This document shows positions 38,091 through 49,017 of a stretch of DNA of 64,000 bases, piece after piece. Position 1 is the stretch's first letter, and each line of letters begins with the position of its first letter. The notes below the pieces were generated by a model. That model was not told the DNA's origin. It saw only the letters and a program-made list of their open reading frames with translations, and did no database searches. The translations under genes were made by a program, and so were the position numbers. Origin of the DNA: Congeria kusceri (lineage: Eukaryota > Mollusca > Bivalvia > Myida > Dreissenidae); the NCBI GenBank assembly GCA_027627225.1, contig JAPFQT010000411.1, forward strand, positions 69,001 through 133,000, read 5' to 3'.

Positions 38091-41000
38091 CTATGCGGTT
38101 GCCAGCGCCCCCTTGAAACCCTCCAGGGTGTTGGCTGTGACGGCATGCTCAGAGAGTCCGTTCCATAGTATGATGCCCGAAGGGAAGAAGGAGTGCCGGT
38201 ACACATCTACTCTGCAGAATAGTTGTAAATATCTGCAAGAGTGACCTCGTGTTCTTGTTGTGATAGGCCGGAAGAGTGTCAGTGGTTTCGGTATATCAAT
38301 CAGGTTGTACACAATCCTGTACATCATCACCAACTTTGCTTCAGTCCGACGCTGTCGCAGCGTCCGCCAGCCAAGGTCTTGTATCATCTGGCTAGTACTG
38401 CTTGTCGTCCTGTAGTCGCCAGTGACGAATCTTGCTGCACGGCGCTGTACAGCCTCGATCTGGTTGATGCTGGTGGTGGTATAAGGGTCCCATGCTGTAC
38501 TTGCATACTCAAGGATGGGCCTTGTGAGCGTCTTGTAGCATTGGGCCTTTACATCCTGTGGGCAGCAGGCAAGGTTTCGTCTGAGAAAGGCAAGGGAGTT
38601 ATTCGCTTTCTTGGCAGTGGCCGCGACGTGGGCGTTCCAGGAAAGATCTTCTGCGATGGTGACGCCTAAATACTTGCCATCATGCACGAAGGAGAGTTCC
38701 TGACCGCGAATAGAGTATGAGGCCTTGACAGGATTCCGCTTTCTCGTGATTCGGATCACCTCACATTTGTTGGGGTTAAAAGACATCATCCAGTCCTTTT
38801 CCCATTTCTGGAGTTTGTCCAGGTCGTCCTGCAAGGCTTTGGAGTCCGTAGCGGAACGTATCTTCTTGTACAGGAGACTGTCGTCAGCGAAGAGTCTACA
38901 AGTGGACGAGACTTTCGAGGGCATGTCGTTGATGTACACGAGGAACAAAAGGGGTCCCAGGACAGAGCCTTGAGGTACACCGGATGTGACAGGGGATGCA
39001 GCTGAGGTTTCTCCTTCAACAACAACCTGTTGGCTCCGCTTGGACAGGAAGCTCCTTATCCATTGGAGGATGTTGCCGCGGATCCCATAGTGGTGTAATT
39101 TGGCAGCTAAGCGCTCATGCGGAACAACATCGAACGCTTTACTGAAGTCGAGCAAAATAGCATCAATCTGCTCTCCTTCATTAAGTGCATATGAGAGGTC
39201 CTGGAGCGTGAGAATCAGTTGGCTTTCGGTGGACCGCTTTTTCCTGAATCCATGTTGCTCATCAGCCAATAGGTTGTGCTGATTTAGATGACCCATGATC
39301 TGGCTATGGACAATGTGCTCTAGGAGCTTACAGCAAACAGACGTCAGGGAGATGGGCCTGTAGTTCGCTGGGTTGCTGCGGTCGCCCTTCTTGAAAATTG
39401 GGCAAACTGTGGCTTGTCTCCAGTCAGACGGAACCTTTCCTTGTTGCAGAGAGGCTTCAAACACCAAGGTGAGTGCTGGTGCCAATTCGTCTGAGTAGTC
39501 CTTCAGATACCTAGTTGGTATGTTGTCAGGGCCTGCGGCTTTGTGCGTGTTCAGGTCTGACAGCAATTTTCGTACGCCCTTGATGTCCACGCTGAATGTG
39601 TGCATGTCTGAGCTGGGATCCCCCTCCATTGGTGGGATGAATGACTTGTCTTCATTGGTGAACACTCCAGTGAACTGGTTGTTCAAGATGGTGGCCTTCG
39701 TTTTGGGGTCGTTGTAGGCGACGCCTTGAGATTTTAGGGGTGAGATCCCGCTGCTGTCACAACGCTTTCCTTTAACATACGAGTAGAGCTTCTTTGGGTT
39801 GCGGGTCGAGACAATGTCTCGGACAAAGCCATGGTAAGCGTTTCTACACGTAGTACGTGTCTCCTTCTGTAGGTTCTTATACCGCTCCATATCTTCGTCT
39901 GAGCCTGAGAGTCTCGCTTTCTTGAAAGCTCTCTGTTTGTGCCTAGAGAGTTGCTTAACCTTTCTTGTGGCCCATGGCTGGTTAAAGCGCGTTGATGACA
40001 TCTTAGATGGGACATGCTTTTCCACTGCCAGGGTGATAAAGTCCCTGAGGGAATTCCAGAGGAGATTGACGTCGATTTCCGTGCTGTAGCGAGATGTGAA
40101 GTCGGAGACAAAGTCCAGGGTAGCGGAGCGTAGCTTGTCTGTTTCCGCTTTCTTCCACAATAGGATCTGTCTGCGCACTGGTTTGGTTCTACTTGCTCTC
40201 GACTGTGTTTGTATAAATACTATTTCATGATCACTGACTCCTGGGATCAGCTTGCACCTGTCAATAAGAGTAGGGCGATTTGTGATAAACAAATCAAGTG
40301 TGTTTGTGCCTCGGGTGGGTAGGTTGACAATTTGCTCTGAGCCTGTGTCAAAGATGGTATCTAGTAAGATTTGATTGATACTTGATGAATAGTTACTGCC
40401 TGGAATAGTGGATGTTGACCAGTCAATATCTGGAAGGTTAAGGTCTCCAGCGATCCAGATGGTTGAGTCTGGATAGGATGTATGTAGAGATTTGATGTTG
40501 GAGCACATCTCTTCCATGTATGGGAGGTCTGTGCTGGGTGGTCGGTAAGCAGCTCCAATAATGAGGGTTGTCTTACCGTCGCACACAATTGATGCAGCTG
40601 TAAACTCTACAGCTGTGTTCAGGTCAAGGGCTGTACCAGTAAAACAGTCCTTTGTGAGAATGATGACACCCCCATGTCTGTCCTGGACACGGTCTCTTCT
40701 GGCGACTGTGTGATATCCTGCTGGTAGGATCTCCCGCTCATAGATGCCCGGATACAACCAGGTTTCGCTGCCAATAATAATATCTGGGTTAGATTCCTGT
40801 AAAAGCAACCAAAAAGAGGTTCTCTTTGCTCTCAGGCTCTGAAAGTTTACAACCAGTATGCGAAACGATGAGTGTTGTTGGAGTGAAATTTTGGGTTCGC
40901 CCTTACGGATCGGTGAAGAGGTATGTTGGGGGGACCCGATAGAGCTAAGGCTACTAGAGGCAGTACAATCTGGGGTGTCCGGGGCATCCGACAGAATACT

Positions 41001-41396
41001 GTAGGTATTGGGGGTTTCGATAGAGGTATTTAGTGACTCTGCCGATGCCATACTAAACAGTGTCGTGGAAAAGTTTGGCAAGCCACATGTGCAACAGATC
41101 CAACTAGTATTTGAGTTGATTGCATTGAAGACTTGTAGGGGCATAGCCATACATTTTACATGGAACCAGGTATCACATGAGTCGCAAGCAATGGCAGCTT
41201 GACCATGTCTGCATTCTTTCTCGCACACACCGCAAGGAAACTTTGGCACTCTAGGGCCTGGGTTGGGGTGACAGTCTCCAGAGATCAATATCTGTTTGAA
41301 ACTTGGGTTCCATGAGGTGACTGTGGGACAATAGTTAGTTACTGGCAGGAAACCATACCCAGTGAAAGCCAGGATAAAGAGCCGGATAGTTGCCAT
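38091..41396 (-). CDS. PHD finger-endonuclease-reverse transcriptase polyprotein of a CR1-like LINE
   Basis: 1101 residues with no interruption, ATG at 41396. A hydrophobic N-terminus (IRLFILAFTGYGFLPV) is followed by a 2A-like motif (GDCHPNPGP, residues 40-48). Next is a PHD finger (CGVCEKEC...CDSCDTWFHVKC...WICCTC, about 55-104) and an APE endonuclease (RILVVNFQSLRAKR, GSETWL, GDLNLPDIDW, SDHEIVF). The reverse transcriptase carries AAGPDNIPTRYLK, CPIFKKGDRSNPANYRPISL, QHGFRKKRSTESQL, DFSKAFDVV, SGVPQGSVLGPLLF and FADDS at about 834-838, and the C-terminus contains the usual YASTAWDPYT...RRAARFV block. The protein nicks target DNA and primes reverse transcription there. All catalytic motifs are present, so it may be active or recently active. 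Confidence 0.93.
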   Translation of the reverse strand: MATIRLFILAFTGYGFLPVTNYCPTVTSWNPSFKQILISGDCHPNPGPRVPKFPCGVCEKECRHGQAAIACDSCDTWFHVKCMAMPLQVFNAINSNTSWICCTCGLPNFSTTLFSMASAESLNTSIETPNTYSILSDAPDTPDCTASSSLSSIGSPQHTSSPIRKGEPKISLQQHSSFRILVVNFQSLRAKRTSFWLLLQESNPDIIIGSETWLYPGIYEREILPAGYHTVARRDRVQDRHGGVIILTKDCFTGTALDLNTAVEFTAASIVCDGKTTLIIGAAYRPPSTDLPYMEEMCSNIKSLHTSYPDSTIWIAGDLNLPDIDWSTSTIPGSNYSSSINQILLDTIFDTGSEQIVNLPTRGTNTLDLFITNRPTLIDRCKLIPGVSDHEIVFIQTQSRASRTKPVRRQILLWKKAETDKLRSATLDFVSDFTSRYSTEIDVNLLWNSLRDFITLAVEKHVPSKMSSTRFNQPWATRKVKQLSRHKQRAFKKARLSGSDEDMERYKNLQKETRTTCRNAYHGFVRDIVSTRNPKKLYSYVKGKRCDSSGISPLKSQGVAYNDPKTKATILNNQFTGVFTNEDKSFIPPMEGDPSSDMHTFSVDIKGVRKLLSDLNTHKAAGPDNIPTRYLKDYSDELAPALTLVFEASLQQGKVPSDWRQATVCPIFKKGDRSNPANYRPISLTSVCCKLLEHIVHSQIMGHLNQHNLLADEQHGFRKKRSTESQLILTLQDLSYALNEGEQIDAILLDFSKAFDVVPHERLAAKLHHYGIRGNILQWIRSFLSKRSQQVVVEGETSAASPVTSGVPQGSVLGPLLFLVYINDMPSKVSSTCRLFADDSLLYKKIRSATDSKALQDDLDKLQKWEKDWMMSFNPNKCEVIRITRKRNPVKASYSIRGQELSFVHDGKYLGVTIAEDLSWNAHVAATAKKANNSLAFLRRNLACCPQDVKAQCYKTLTRPILEYASTAWDPYTTTSINQIEAVQRRAARFVTGDYRTTSSTSQMIQDLGWRTLRQRRTEAKLVMMYRIVYNLIDIPKPLTLFRPITTRTRGHSCRYLQLFCRVDVYRHSFFPSGIILWNGLSEHAVTANTLEGFKGALATA
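41253..41276 (-). other. 2A-like ribosome-skipping motif, residues 41-48 of the LINE ORF
   Basis: The residues DCHPNPGP match the core D-x-x-x-NPGP of 2A peptides, with His where the canonical motif has Glu. It directly follows a hydrophobic N-terminus. 2A-like sequences at ORF N-termini are described for several non-LTR retrotransposons. Whether this variant skips cannot be judged from sequence. Confidence 0.6.
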
Positions 41397-41450
41397 GGTG
41401 TAAGACCTCTATATCCGAAATCGGTGTTCGTCCGAATTTATGACCACTCT

Positions 41451-42095
41451 TAGACAGGAAGTGGGATTGTTTACATTGACAAACAATGAAAAGATAAAAA
41501 AACGACTAATTTTGGTGTTGGGCACCAAAAGAAGAGTTAAATGGTAAGATTAGATGTTATGACTAGTAAATTTTCAAAGATCCTTGATAAAGAATATCTA
41601 AATTTTTAGTAATCCAGTCTTCAATCGTCAGCAAAACCAAACAAGTGCGCGCCGCACACATACATATCATTTCTTATATGCACATAAATAGTTATTATAT
41701 ATGATATTGAAGTATGATATAACTGACTAAATCCATTATGTACCTTTATATATAAAATCATGTTGTAATTGAGATGTATGTTGAAAATGAATAATAAAAA
41801 AAAAAAAAAAAAGAAGGTGAGCAATATTTTGAATTCTCCTTCCTATTTAGTTTCAGATATGCCCTTATTGCATATTGCAAGCAAAAATGGTATTTCATAT
41901 ATAACCCATGGTATATTACCAATCAAAATATATGATATATTATTGAAGTATACTTTTGGAGGAAGACACCTAGCTTTTTGGCATAATATCTGTTCTTAAC
42001 CCGCACCCGAATGATCAGAGTCCTTGAAATATCGCTAAATGCAAGATTCATCGTGGATGTGGTCATCACGTGGTACAAACACAAATAAATGGAAA
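41451..42095. other. AT-rich spacer with A17 tract
   Basis: It contains AATAATAAAAAAAAAAAAAA, an A-run at 41796-41812 preceded by AATAAT, which looks like a retroelement 3' end on the plus strand. It could be the displaced tail of the L1-like element at 31373. Nothing else is recognised. Confidence 0.4.
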
Positions 42096-42512
42096 AACAA
42101 GATTCTGTGTTTGACAAACACACATGCCCCCGGTTGGCGTTGGATAGCCCATTTCTTAGTTCAAATTAGGTCAAGGTCAAAGTGAGGTTGGGTGATATGG
42201 GTGGATTGGCAACTGTCATAAGTAACAAATGTGCAATTATCATAGTCTTGTAGAAAGCGGTGTTGGTGCTAGACGAAACGGTAAAATTTAATTAACCAAG
42301 AAATGGCACTTCTGAATTATTGTAAGTCCAAATTAGATCAAGGTCAAAGTGAGGTTGGGTGATATGGGTGGATCAGGGATGGTCATAAACAACAACTGTG
42401 TAAGTATCCAAGTGTTGTAGTAAGCGCTGTTGGTGCTAGACAAAACGGAAACAGACGGACGGACAGGACAATCACTATATGCCTCCTGCATCAAGATGCC
42501 AAGGGCATAAAA
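42096..42512 (+). repeat. Dispersed repeat family B, copy 2
   Basis: Same order and orientation as 20090-20555: AAGATTCTGTGTTTGACAAACACACATGCCCCCGGTTGG, GGTTGGGTGATATGGGTGGAT (twice), GTTGGTGCTAGACGAAACGG, and the terminus CTATATGCCTCCTGCATCAAGATGCCAAGGGCATAAAA. Confidence 0.82.
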
Positions 42513-43709
42513 ATAACTGTACATGAATATTTAATATTCAGGTATATACATTACAAAGTGATAAAACTCATTAAACATGTGGGTGTTTGCTATTTTAAGA
42601 TGAATAAGATTTATATTAAATGTAGCTTAATTGTAAAATCATAAAGCTTTAAATATATAAACCTATTGATCGCGCTACAACCTTACTGTAATTATAGGTC
42701 AGTTATATGACGTAACAGAATCATCACAATAATTGGAAAATAATTTCTGACGTAGATATTAAATCAACTGACTAACAACTTTAAACATAGTTGGAAAAAA
42801 ACAACAGATTGAATGTGTGAGACATTGGATCTATGGTATCAAATGTTTTGATAAAATTTTACAAATGCAATTATTTATAAATATTTGAAATAATTTTCTC
42901 TAAATGAACAGAAAATGGAGAGTAAAGGCTACAGTGTGTAAGTGTACATGCATGATCTTGCTTCAATACGTTGTATTTCGAGCTATGTCATGGAAATTGG
43001 AATGTGCTGGTAAATGCCGTATTTGGAGCAAGGAAAATCACAATTCTATTAATTGAAAAGCATCTCCAACTTACTAGTATGTACGTGTGTGCTACAAAAT
43101 CTGATAGATCTATAAGTAATGCATGTTGTATTATATTAAATCAGATTTATCCAGATGTTTTAGCAGCTCTAGGCTCTAGCAAGTATTTAAGTTAAAATAT
43201 AAACCAATATGTGACAATAAAAGCTAGACGAATCTACTGGTAATGCTCTTGATTGATTAAGTAGCAAAAGTACATCCGTGCAAATAGTCGATTGCCACGG
43301 TTGAATGCACTTGAGTTTTGGCTGGCATGTGTTAGTGGGGTACTGGTGTTGAGCTCATAAACCGTTGACAATGATTTGCTGGTGAGTTGACATATCTGTG
43401 CCACTTATGTTAAGTTGTCTGTTTAATAATTAAATAAACTTTTTTTTACCAACAGCGCATGCGTTAACCAAAAATATAACAACAATTTCAAAAAGACAAA
43501 CCAAAATAATTTATTTATTTGACAAAATCATTTCGGTTCATACATAAGCTGATAGCTAAATTTGACAACAAATGTGATAAAATAAACCAAAAATAGTCAT
43601 GTCAACATTACGGGTATTTCATAATTTAACAATATGCACCAATGATTCTGTTAGTAAATAAAATTTAAAAATAGTCAATTTTATAGGCAAAACATTCCTA
43701 ACGGACCTT
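42513..43709. other. Unassigned flank left of the large transposon
   Basis: AT-rich, with no exon recognised. The last bases before 43710, read on the minus strand, could be the continuation of an interrupted exon (see the fragment at 57796-58159), but this is speculative. Confidence 0.35.
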
Positions 43710-43723
43710 CCCAGGCGAAACGA

Positions 43724-44010
43724 TGACCATGGTAGACCATGGTCACCCTGGTTTTTGATGGTTGACCATGGTATTTGATTGTCAGCCATCAAAAACCGTG
43801 GTGGAACATGATCAGGACCATGGTTTACCATGGTCACAAAAAACATGGACCATGGTCGGCAATGGTGACCATGGTTAACCATGGTCGGCAATGGTGACAA
43901 AAGACAGACCATGGTTGGACATGGTCACAAAAAATATGGACCATGGTCGGCAATGGTGACAAAAGACAGACCATGGTTGTCCATGGTAAATTAAAACATG
44001 GACCATGATC
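43724..44010. repeat. Left subterminal ACCATGGT cluster
   Basis: By hand count there are about 12 copies of CCATGG in under 300 bp, mostly as GACCATGGTC/TACCATGGTC, interspersed with 'GGCAATGGTGAC' and 'CAAAAGACAG' spacers. CCATGG is rare elsewhere in this AT-rich window. The sequence sits between the left terminus and the transposase stop codon. Confidence 0.85.
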
Positions 44011-44022
44011 GACAAAGTTACT

Positions 44023-44028
44023 TTTATT
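44023..44028 (-). terminator. Putative polyadenylation signal of the transposase gene
   Basis: AATAAA on the minus strand lies about 116 nt after the transposase stop codon and just before the ACCATGGT cluster. It fits transcript termination at the inner edge of the subterminal repeats. Confidence 0.5.
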
Positions 44029-44143
44029 TTCATTTTAGTGTTCCCATCGTGTTTAATGTTCATTTACATAAAATATGCTATAATGTTAATTATTCTTCCA
44101 CTTACAAACAAGGGGACCATAATGGTCCTGAAAATGGCACATA

Positions 44144-47100
44144 CTACTTGAAAATACTGTGACCTATCAAGTTTGGCATACAAGCCACATAATGAAGTCC
44201 ATCTATCGACATGAAGATTACTTTCTCGGTTATATCTTCAACTGGAAATATTACTTTCCCAGTAGTTTCAATTACTTGTATGATATGGTGAGAATTAGTT
44301 TCACAAATAAAGCTGTTTTGGTGAACTTCTAATTTTTTGGCAAAGGCTAACACACAGTTGGTATCGGTTTTTACTAGAAAGTACATTACTTTTCTCAACT
44401 GACCATTTTTACACCGTACCACATAACAGATGCGCTTTTTCATTCTACTGTACCCTTCAGAATATAGTTTCTGTCCATTTACCTGAACCCGAAGTGATTT
44501 CTTGAACAACTGTATATTTCGGCAACCAGTTTCACTCAAAATTGACAAAATGTCATCTTCATCTAAGTTTGCGCAGGATTGTAATGCACCAGCGGTAGCA
44601 ACATTTCCCCCACTATTAGTTACAGACCAGGTTTTACGTTTTTTCATTTTTACAAGATAAGAATGAGCACGACCACATGGCAGACTGTCAACATTGATAC
44701 AATTCATCTTCAACTGTATTTCATGTAAAAGCAGACACTGCTTGGTAATATCTCCCGTGCCATGTATGGACTGAAGTAATGCAGCATTCCAATCTTCAAA
44801 GGGAAAACAACTCCAGCTCCATAATGGTCCCCACATTCTTGTGTAAAACACCATATGAGCACCAACATTGTGAACATTGAGTCCACAACTGCCGTCTCCA
44901 TACAGAGCAGCGAATTGTTTGTAAAATGAATCTAAAAGACTTTCAGCTTTAAGAAGATCATTTTCTGTAATGTTGTCCCCAAGCAACAGATAAATACCTT
45001 CACTTAAAAGTGCTAGATGCTGTAAATACACGTCGTCAAGATAGCCGTTCAGACAAGGAAGAGAATAAAACAGTAGCCACGTCTGAAATTCAGTAGCCTT
45101 GAAGTGACTGTAATTTCTCTCCAAATCTCTTGGTATACGCTCAATAAAATCTGGCGGACATATACTGTGCATACGTTTAGATATTTTTTTCAAATCTTTT
45201 CCAACAAAATACGGTTTTTTACTGTTTGTTGGCGAAAAAAAATTATACATCAAGGTTTTTGTCACACCGAGCAAAACACAATGCATATAGTCTGGCACTA
45301 CACCAATAACAACATCCAACCATGGCATAGCAGCCAAACCAGTCATACCACAAATTCCTTTTTGTCTAACTGATCTGGTTGCACTAGGCCCTTTTATATA
45401 TTTCACATCATCTGAATTGCGCATGTTCGGGCGTTCAGCTGGTGATCTGTAGGGATATTTTCTTGCATTTCCTTTTCCTTGTTTGACATTTACACCGGGT
45501 TCTTCGCAAGTACAACAGCCAAATTCACCATTATGCATAGTCATATTTAGCACGTAGGCTTTTGCCTGCAAATCCATTGTACCAAGAAAGACACCAAGTT
45601 GTACATACAAAGTTTCAACTGAACCGCAAGGAGTTACTTTGACACCATCTTCATACAATTTACACATTTGCACACCAAATGCATTCATATATTGAGAAAA
45701 TGGTGGTCTATCTTTTCCTTGCCATATTGCAGCTAGAATCATGTTTTCTCTAGCAAAACGGGAAGATGGGGGCAATTCATTTATGGCAAGAAATACAGGC
45801 CACAATTTCACATTGGATGACGTGTAAAGAGGAATTCCATCTGTGTTAAAGACAGCACTAATATTGTTTAAATCATTTAAAAACTGTCCAGGTTGACACA
45901 ATGTACGATAAAATTGACCATCACTGATATCGGTTAATTCAAAATTTACAGTATTTTGAATGATTCTGTGTTTAATTTGCTGGATGCTGTCCCAGATACC
46001 TTTTCTTTCTAAGATAAATTGGAGCTGTTTTTCAACATCTGCTAAAACATAACTGTTTACTGGCTGACGACTTGCTTTTTGTTGTGCAGATAGCTGCCCC
46101 TTATAACGCAGTCCAGGACATCTATCTGTTTCACATCTAAACACATCAGGATCCTCAGGAAAGTTTTGACTACAAATAGAACAATAATCAACTGCTACAA
46201 AGTTTGTACTCCCTGCTACTGACATGACCTGATTATATGTCAAATCATTAATCTGACTTGAATCTGGACATAGAACTCTTAAAAGGTCTAGCAAGTCTTT
46301 TTTGGCAATACTTGATGAATTGTGTCGTTGAAAATAAGATACTAAGCATAATGCATTCAATTCAGTGTCTGAGTACATAGATTTGTCAATGTTTTCACTA
46401 ACTATTTTATCATCAAGCAAATCATATTCAGAAGCTTCAGAGTCCAGTTCTGACTCAGATGACAAAGTATCACTATCATCCGTTGATGAGTCACTTGTGA
46501 AATCAGTGTCAATTGAAAATTCATCACAAAGCTGATCAGAATTTGTTAGGACCCCTTGTGAATGTGTGGCATTAATTTCTGAGTCGAGATCTGAAGAGCA
46601 CTGTGTGTCATGGACTTGAACAGGACTCTGAAGAGTTGGTAGTTCATTATTATCTGAATCGAGATCTGAAGAACATTGTGTGTCACGGACTTGAACAGGA
46701 CTCTGAAGAGTTGGTAGTTCATTATTATCCGAGTCCAGATCTGAAGAATATTGTGTGTCACCGACTTGAACAGGACTCTGAAGAGTTGGTAGTTCATTAT
46801 TATCTGAGTCGAGATCTGAAGAACATTGTGTGTCACCGACTTGAACAGGACTCTGAAGAGTTGGTATTTCATTCTCCGAGTCGAGATCTGAAGCACAACT
46901 ACTGTTGTCAAACAGGTTTTTTCTTGTTGACGAATGTCGCATTGTAGTGCGCTTTGGTATAGGAATTGAGGGGTCATCTTCGTACTGCTTATATACCCTT
47001 TTCAAGGGACCTGAAAAATAATTAAGATCATATAAAATAGCTCAAGGTTAATGTCTCATCACAAGGGTTGTTGTGTCCAAATATTAATATAGAGGGATTA

Positions 47101-47943
47101 GTAGGTGTCACGTGTTAATTGGCACCTCATATACTAAACCAATATCTGTTTTAAATATACAATTTTACTTTAAAATTCTTTTTTATAACTATGGGTTTAT
47201 GTGACAGAAATCTCAATTGTTCTCAGAAATAAAAAAGTTGAATGACAACCACACGCACATGTTACATATAAATTGCAACCTCTCTATTATAAACAAAATC
47301 CATTAAGCAATGCTGAAATAAGGACCAAAGTTAAGTTTTGTTACAATCAAATGACAGATCAACAAGCAAATTCGTTGAATTGCTATCCCCCGCCAATATG
47401 CTTCTGGACACAAAAGTGTTATATTTGACACTCAAAAAAGCATGTTTTCAAGATACAAAGGGCCATAACTCTGTTATTAACTGATGGTGTACAATGCCAT
47501 TTGGCGTGCATCATCCTCTTATCCATATATATAATCATACCAAGTTTCAATGAAATCCGCCAAAGCTCTTCCAAGATATGGCTCCGGACGGAAAGACGGA
47601 CGGACGGAAAGACGGACACACAACTCCAAAACAATATCCCTCCGCCTATGGCGGGGGATAAAAACAATATAATTATTATGCCTACCACACATGTGGGGCT
47701 TTATAATGCTATATATATTGCCTGGCAGTCAAAAATTGTTGCCGGCCAGCCATTCTGGCAATCAGGGCCTGCTGAGAACACATGATGTCTTAGCAAACAC
47801 TTACTTTTATTGTGTTTCCTGTTCAGATGTGTTAATGCTCTTTGCTTAGTACTTAGCAAGCTTCCACATATGTTGCACTCATATTTAAGGGTCTTGTTAT
47901 CCATTTGGACGCTTATGTAAGTTTCTTTCGAAGTCTCGTCCAT
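44144..47943 (-). CDS. tnp2-type (En/Spm, CACTA) transposase with N-terminal C2H2 finger, 2 exons
   Basis: Coding exons are 47943-47805 (139 nt) and 47010-44144 (2867 nt), joined by AATAAAA|GTAAGT and TTTTTCAG|GTCCC in matching phase, giving 1001 residues without interruption. Exon 1 encodes a C2H2 finger (CNICGSLLSTKQRALTHLNR, then KH). Then come about four acidic 25-residue repeats and a Cys cluster (YCSICSQNF...CETDRC). The tnp2 core holds the expected acidic triad: D in NTDGIPLYTSSNVKLWPV (about 435), D in VPDYMHCVLLGVTK (about 618) and E in CFPFEDWNAALL (about 784), plus a CCTCEEPG zinc ligand set. The enzyme cuts and joins transposon ends at terminal and subterminal sequences. An acceptor just upstream of the ATG (CATTTCAG near 47956) and a possible donor at 49017 suggest a 5' non-coding exon near the divergent promoter. 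Confidence 0.9.
46581..46900 (-). repeat. 75-bp tandem coding repeat in the transposase
   Basis: Units start at 46581, 46656, 46731, 46806 and 46878 (75, 75, 75 and 72 bp). They encode acidic 25-residue units (SSDLDSDNNELPTLQSPVQV plus a variable tail). The period is a multiple of three, so copy number can change without breaking the frame. Confidence 0.92.
47440..47665 (+). repeat. Interspersed repeat in the transposase intron
   Basis: It runs from ACAAAGGGCCATAACTCTGTTATTAAC to a GGACGGAAAGACGGACGGACGG tail and CTCCGCCTATGGCGGGGGATAAAA. This is the same general architecture as other short mollusc repeats here. It lies within the intron 47011-47804. Confidence 0.7.
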
Positions 47944-48327
47944 TTTGCTTGACAATCTGAAATGCAATAACATTTTTAAGTATTCTCAAAATGTAATAAA
48001 ATACTTTTAAAATTTCTTTTCATTGCACAAAGGACTTTGGGCATGGTTAAGAAATACCAAATACACTCAGCAGAGTGGAATTCATGACTGCTTTATCGGT
48101 CCTTCGGTCCAGTCTGAAGTTATTACGCTAGGTCAGGTGTCATAATGTAGGATAATGATACTATGCGTTTAGGAGAAGTACCGGTATAGAGTTTGACAAT
48201 CTGACGTGGGTATCGTTTGCTCTGCACGGCTTCACTTTTAACATTTTGGTCAGCCCAAACTTAATTCTTCTCCTTAATGCGTAGTAATTGTGCTGAAGTG
48301 ACAACACCAAACCAAATCGGCACCATA

Positions 48328-48550
48328 CTGGTGCAGTACTTAAATTCGGACAGTACGTCTAGTCGGACACGCGTATATAAAGCGTTTAAATGATCTAAAA
48401 TGAGTATGATATTAACTGCTATGGTATCAATCAATGCAATTGCCTTTTTTATCAACGAATATAAAGTTTCATAGAAGTCGAGTAAGTATTTAATAATTTA
48501 TTTACGTGTATCCGACTTTACGTACTGTCCGAATTTACGTACTGCACCAG
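48328..48550. mobile_element. 223-bp MITE with TA duplication
   Basis: Inverted ends of about 45 bp begin CTGGTGCAGTACTTAAATTC (left) and CTGGTGCAGTACGTAAATTC (right, complement), continuing through GGACAGTACGT. TA flanks both sides (48326-48327 and 48551-48552), as for Tc1/mariner-type elements. The interior is non-coding. It is nested inside the large transposon. Confidence 0.88.
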
Positions 48551-49017
48551 TAATGATTCATACCCGTCCGATGAAGGAATTGAACAACATCCGTTTAAAT
48601 TTGATTGCACAAGGCCATCTGCAAATAAATAAGTCTCAAGATATAACGAATACCTGAAAGCAGACGTGAAAATCAATTCTAAAAGTAAATATCAACACTC
48701 GTGTTGACCAAACAAAAATTAATCCGCATAGCTTGTTTATCAATTTTCACTTCCTGTTTTGGAAATAATATGTTTTGTTTTCAAAATTTTGGATGTTAGC
48801 TAATTGCAAATACTTCGGATGAATAACTTTTGCCGTAAAATATAATGATATTACTGGAGCCTTATTTACGATTGTGTAATATATAAGGCCTATATTACCA
48901 AACCAAATTACCGTTGTTGTTGCGTTTCCAAGCAAAGATTTATTCTGCGGGTGTCTGCGGGCCTATATCCTATATCAACAATGTGCTTACAGAAATGAAC
49001 TGAACATTGCCCTCACC

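Larger units (their letters stand above)
37952..41450 (-). mobile_element. CR1/jockey-superfamily LINE, single-ORF type, near full length
   Basis: The minus-strand ORF (38091-41396) is followed by a short 3' UTR and an A-run of 14 (T-run at 37952-37965 on the plus strand). About 50-130 bp of 5' leader precede the ORF, with the exact 5' end unknown. It sits tail-to-tail with the L1-like element. I found no target-site duplication. Base composition is clearly more GC-rich than its surroundings, consistent with a recent insertion. Confidence 0.82.

Noticed and set aside
41769..41999. 76-codon frame with poly-lysine
   Set aside because: The lysines are translated from an A17 retroelement tail.
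43724..44010. CRISPR-like or satellite array
   Set aside because: Repeats are short palindromes at irregular spacing in an animal genome, beside a transposase; this is neither CRISPR nor a regular satellite.
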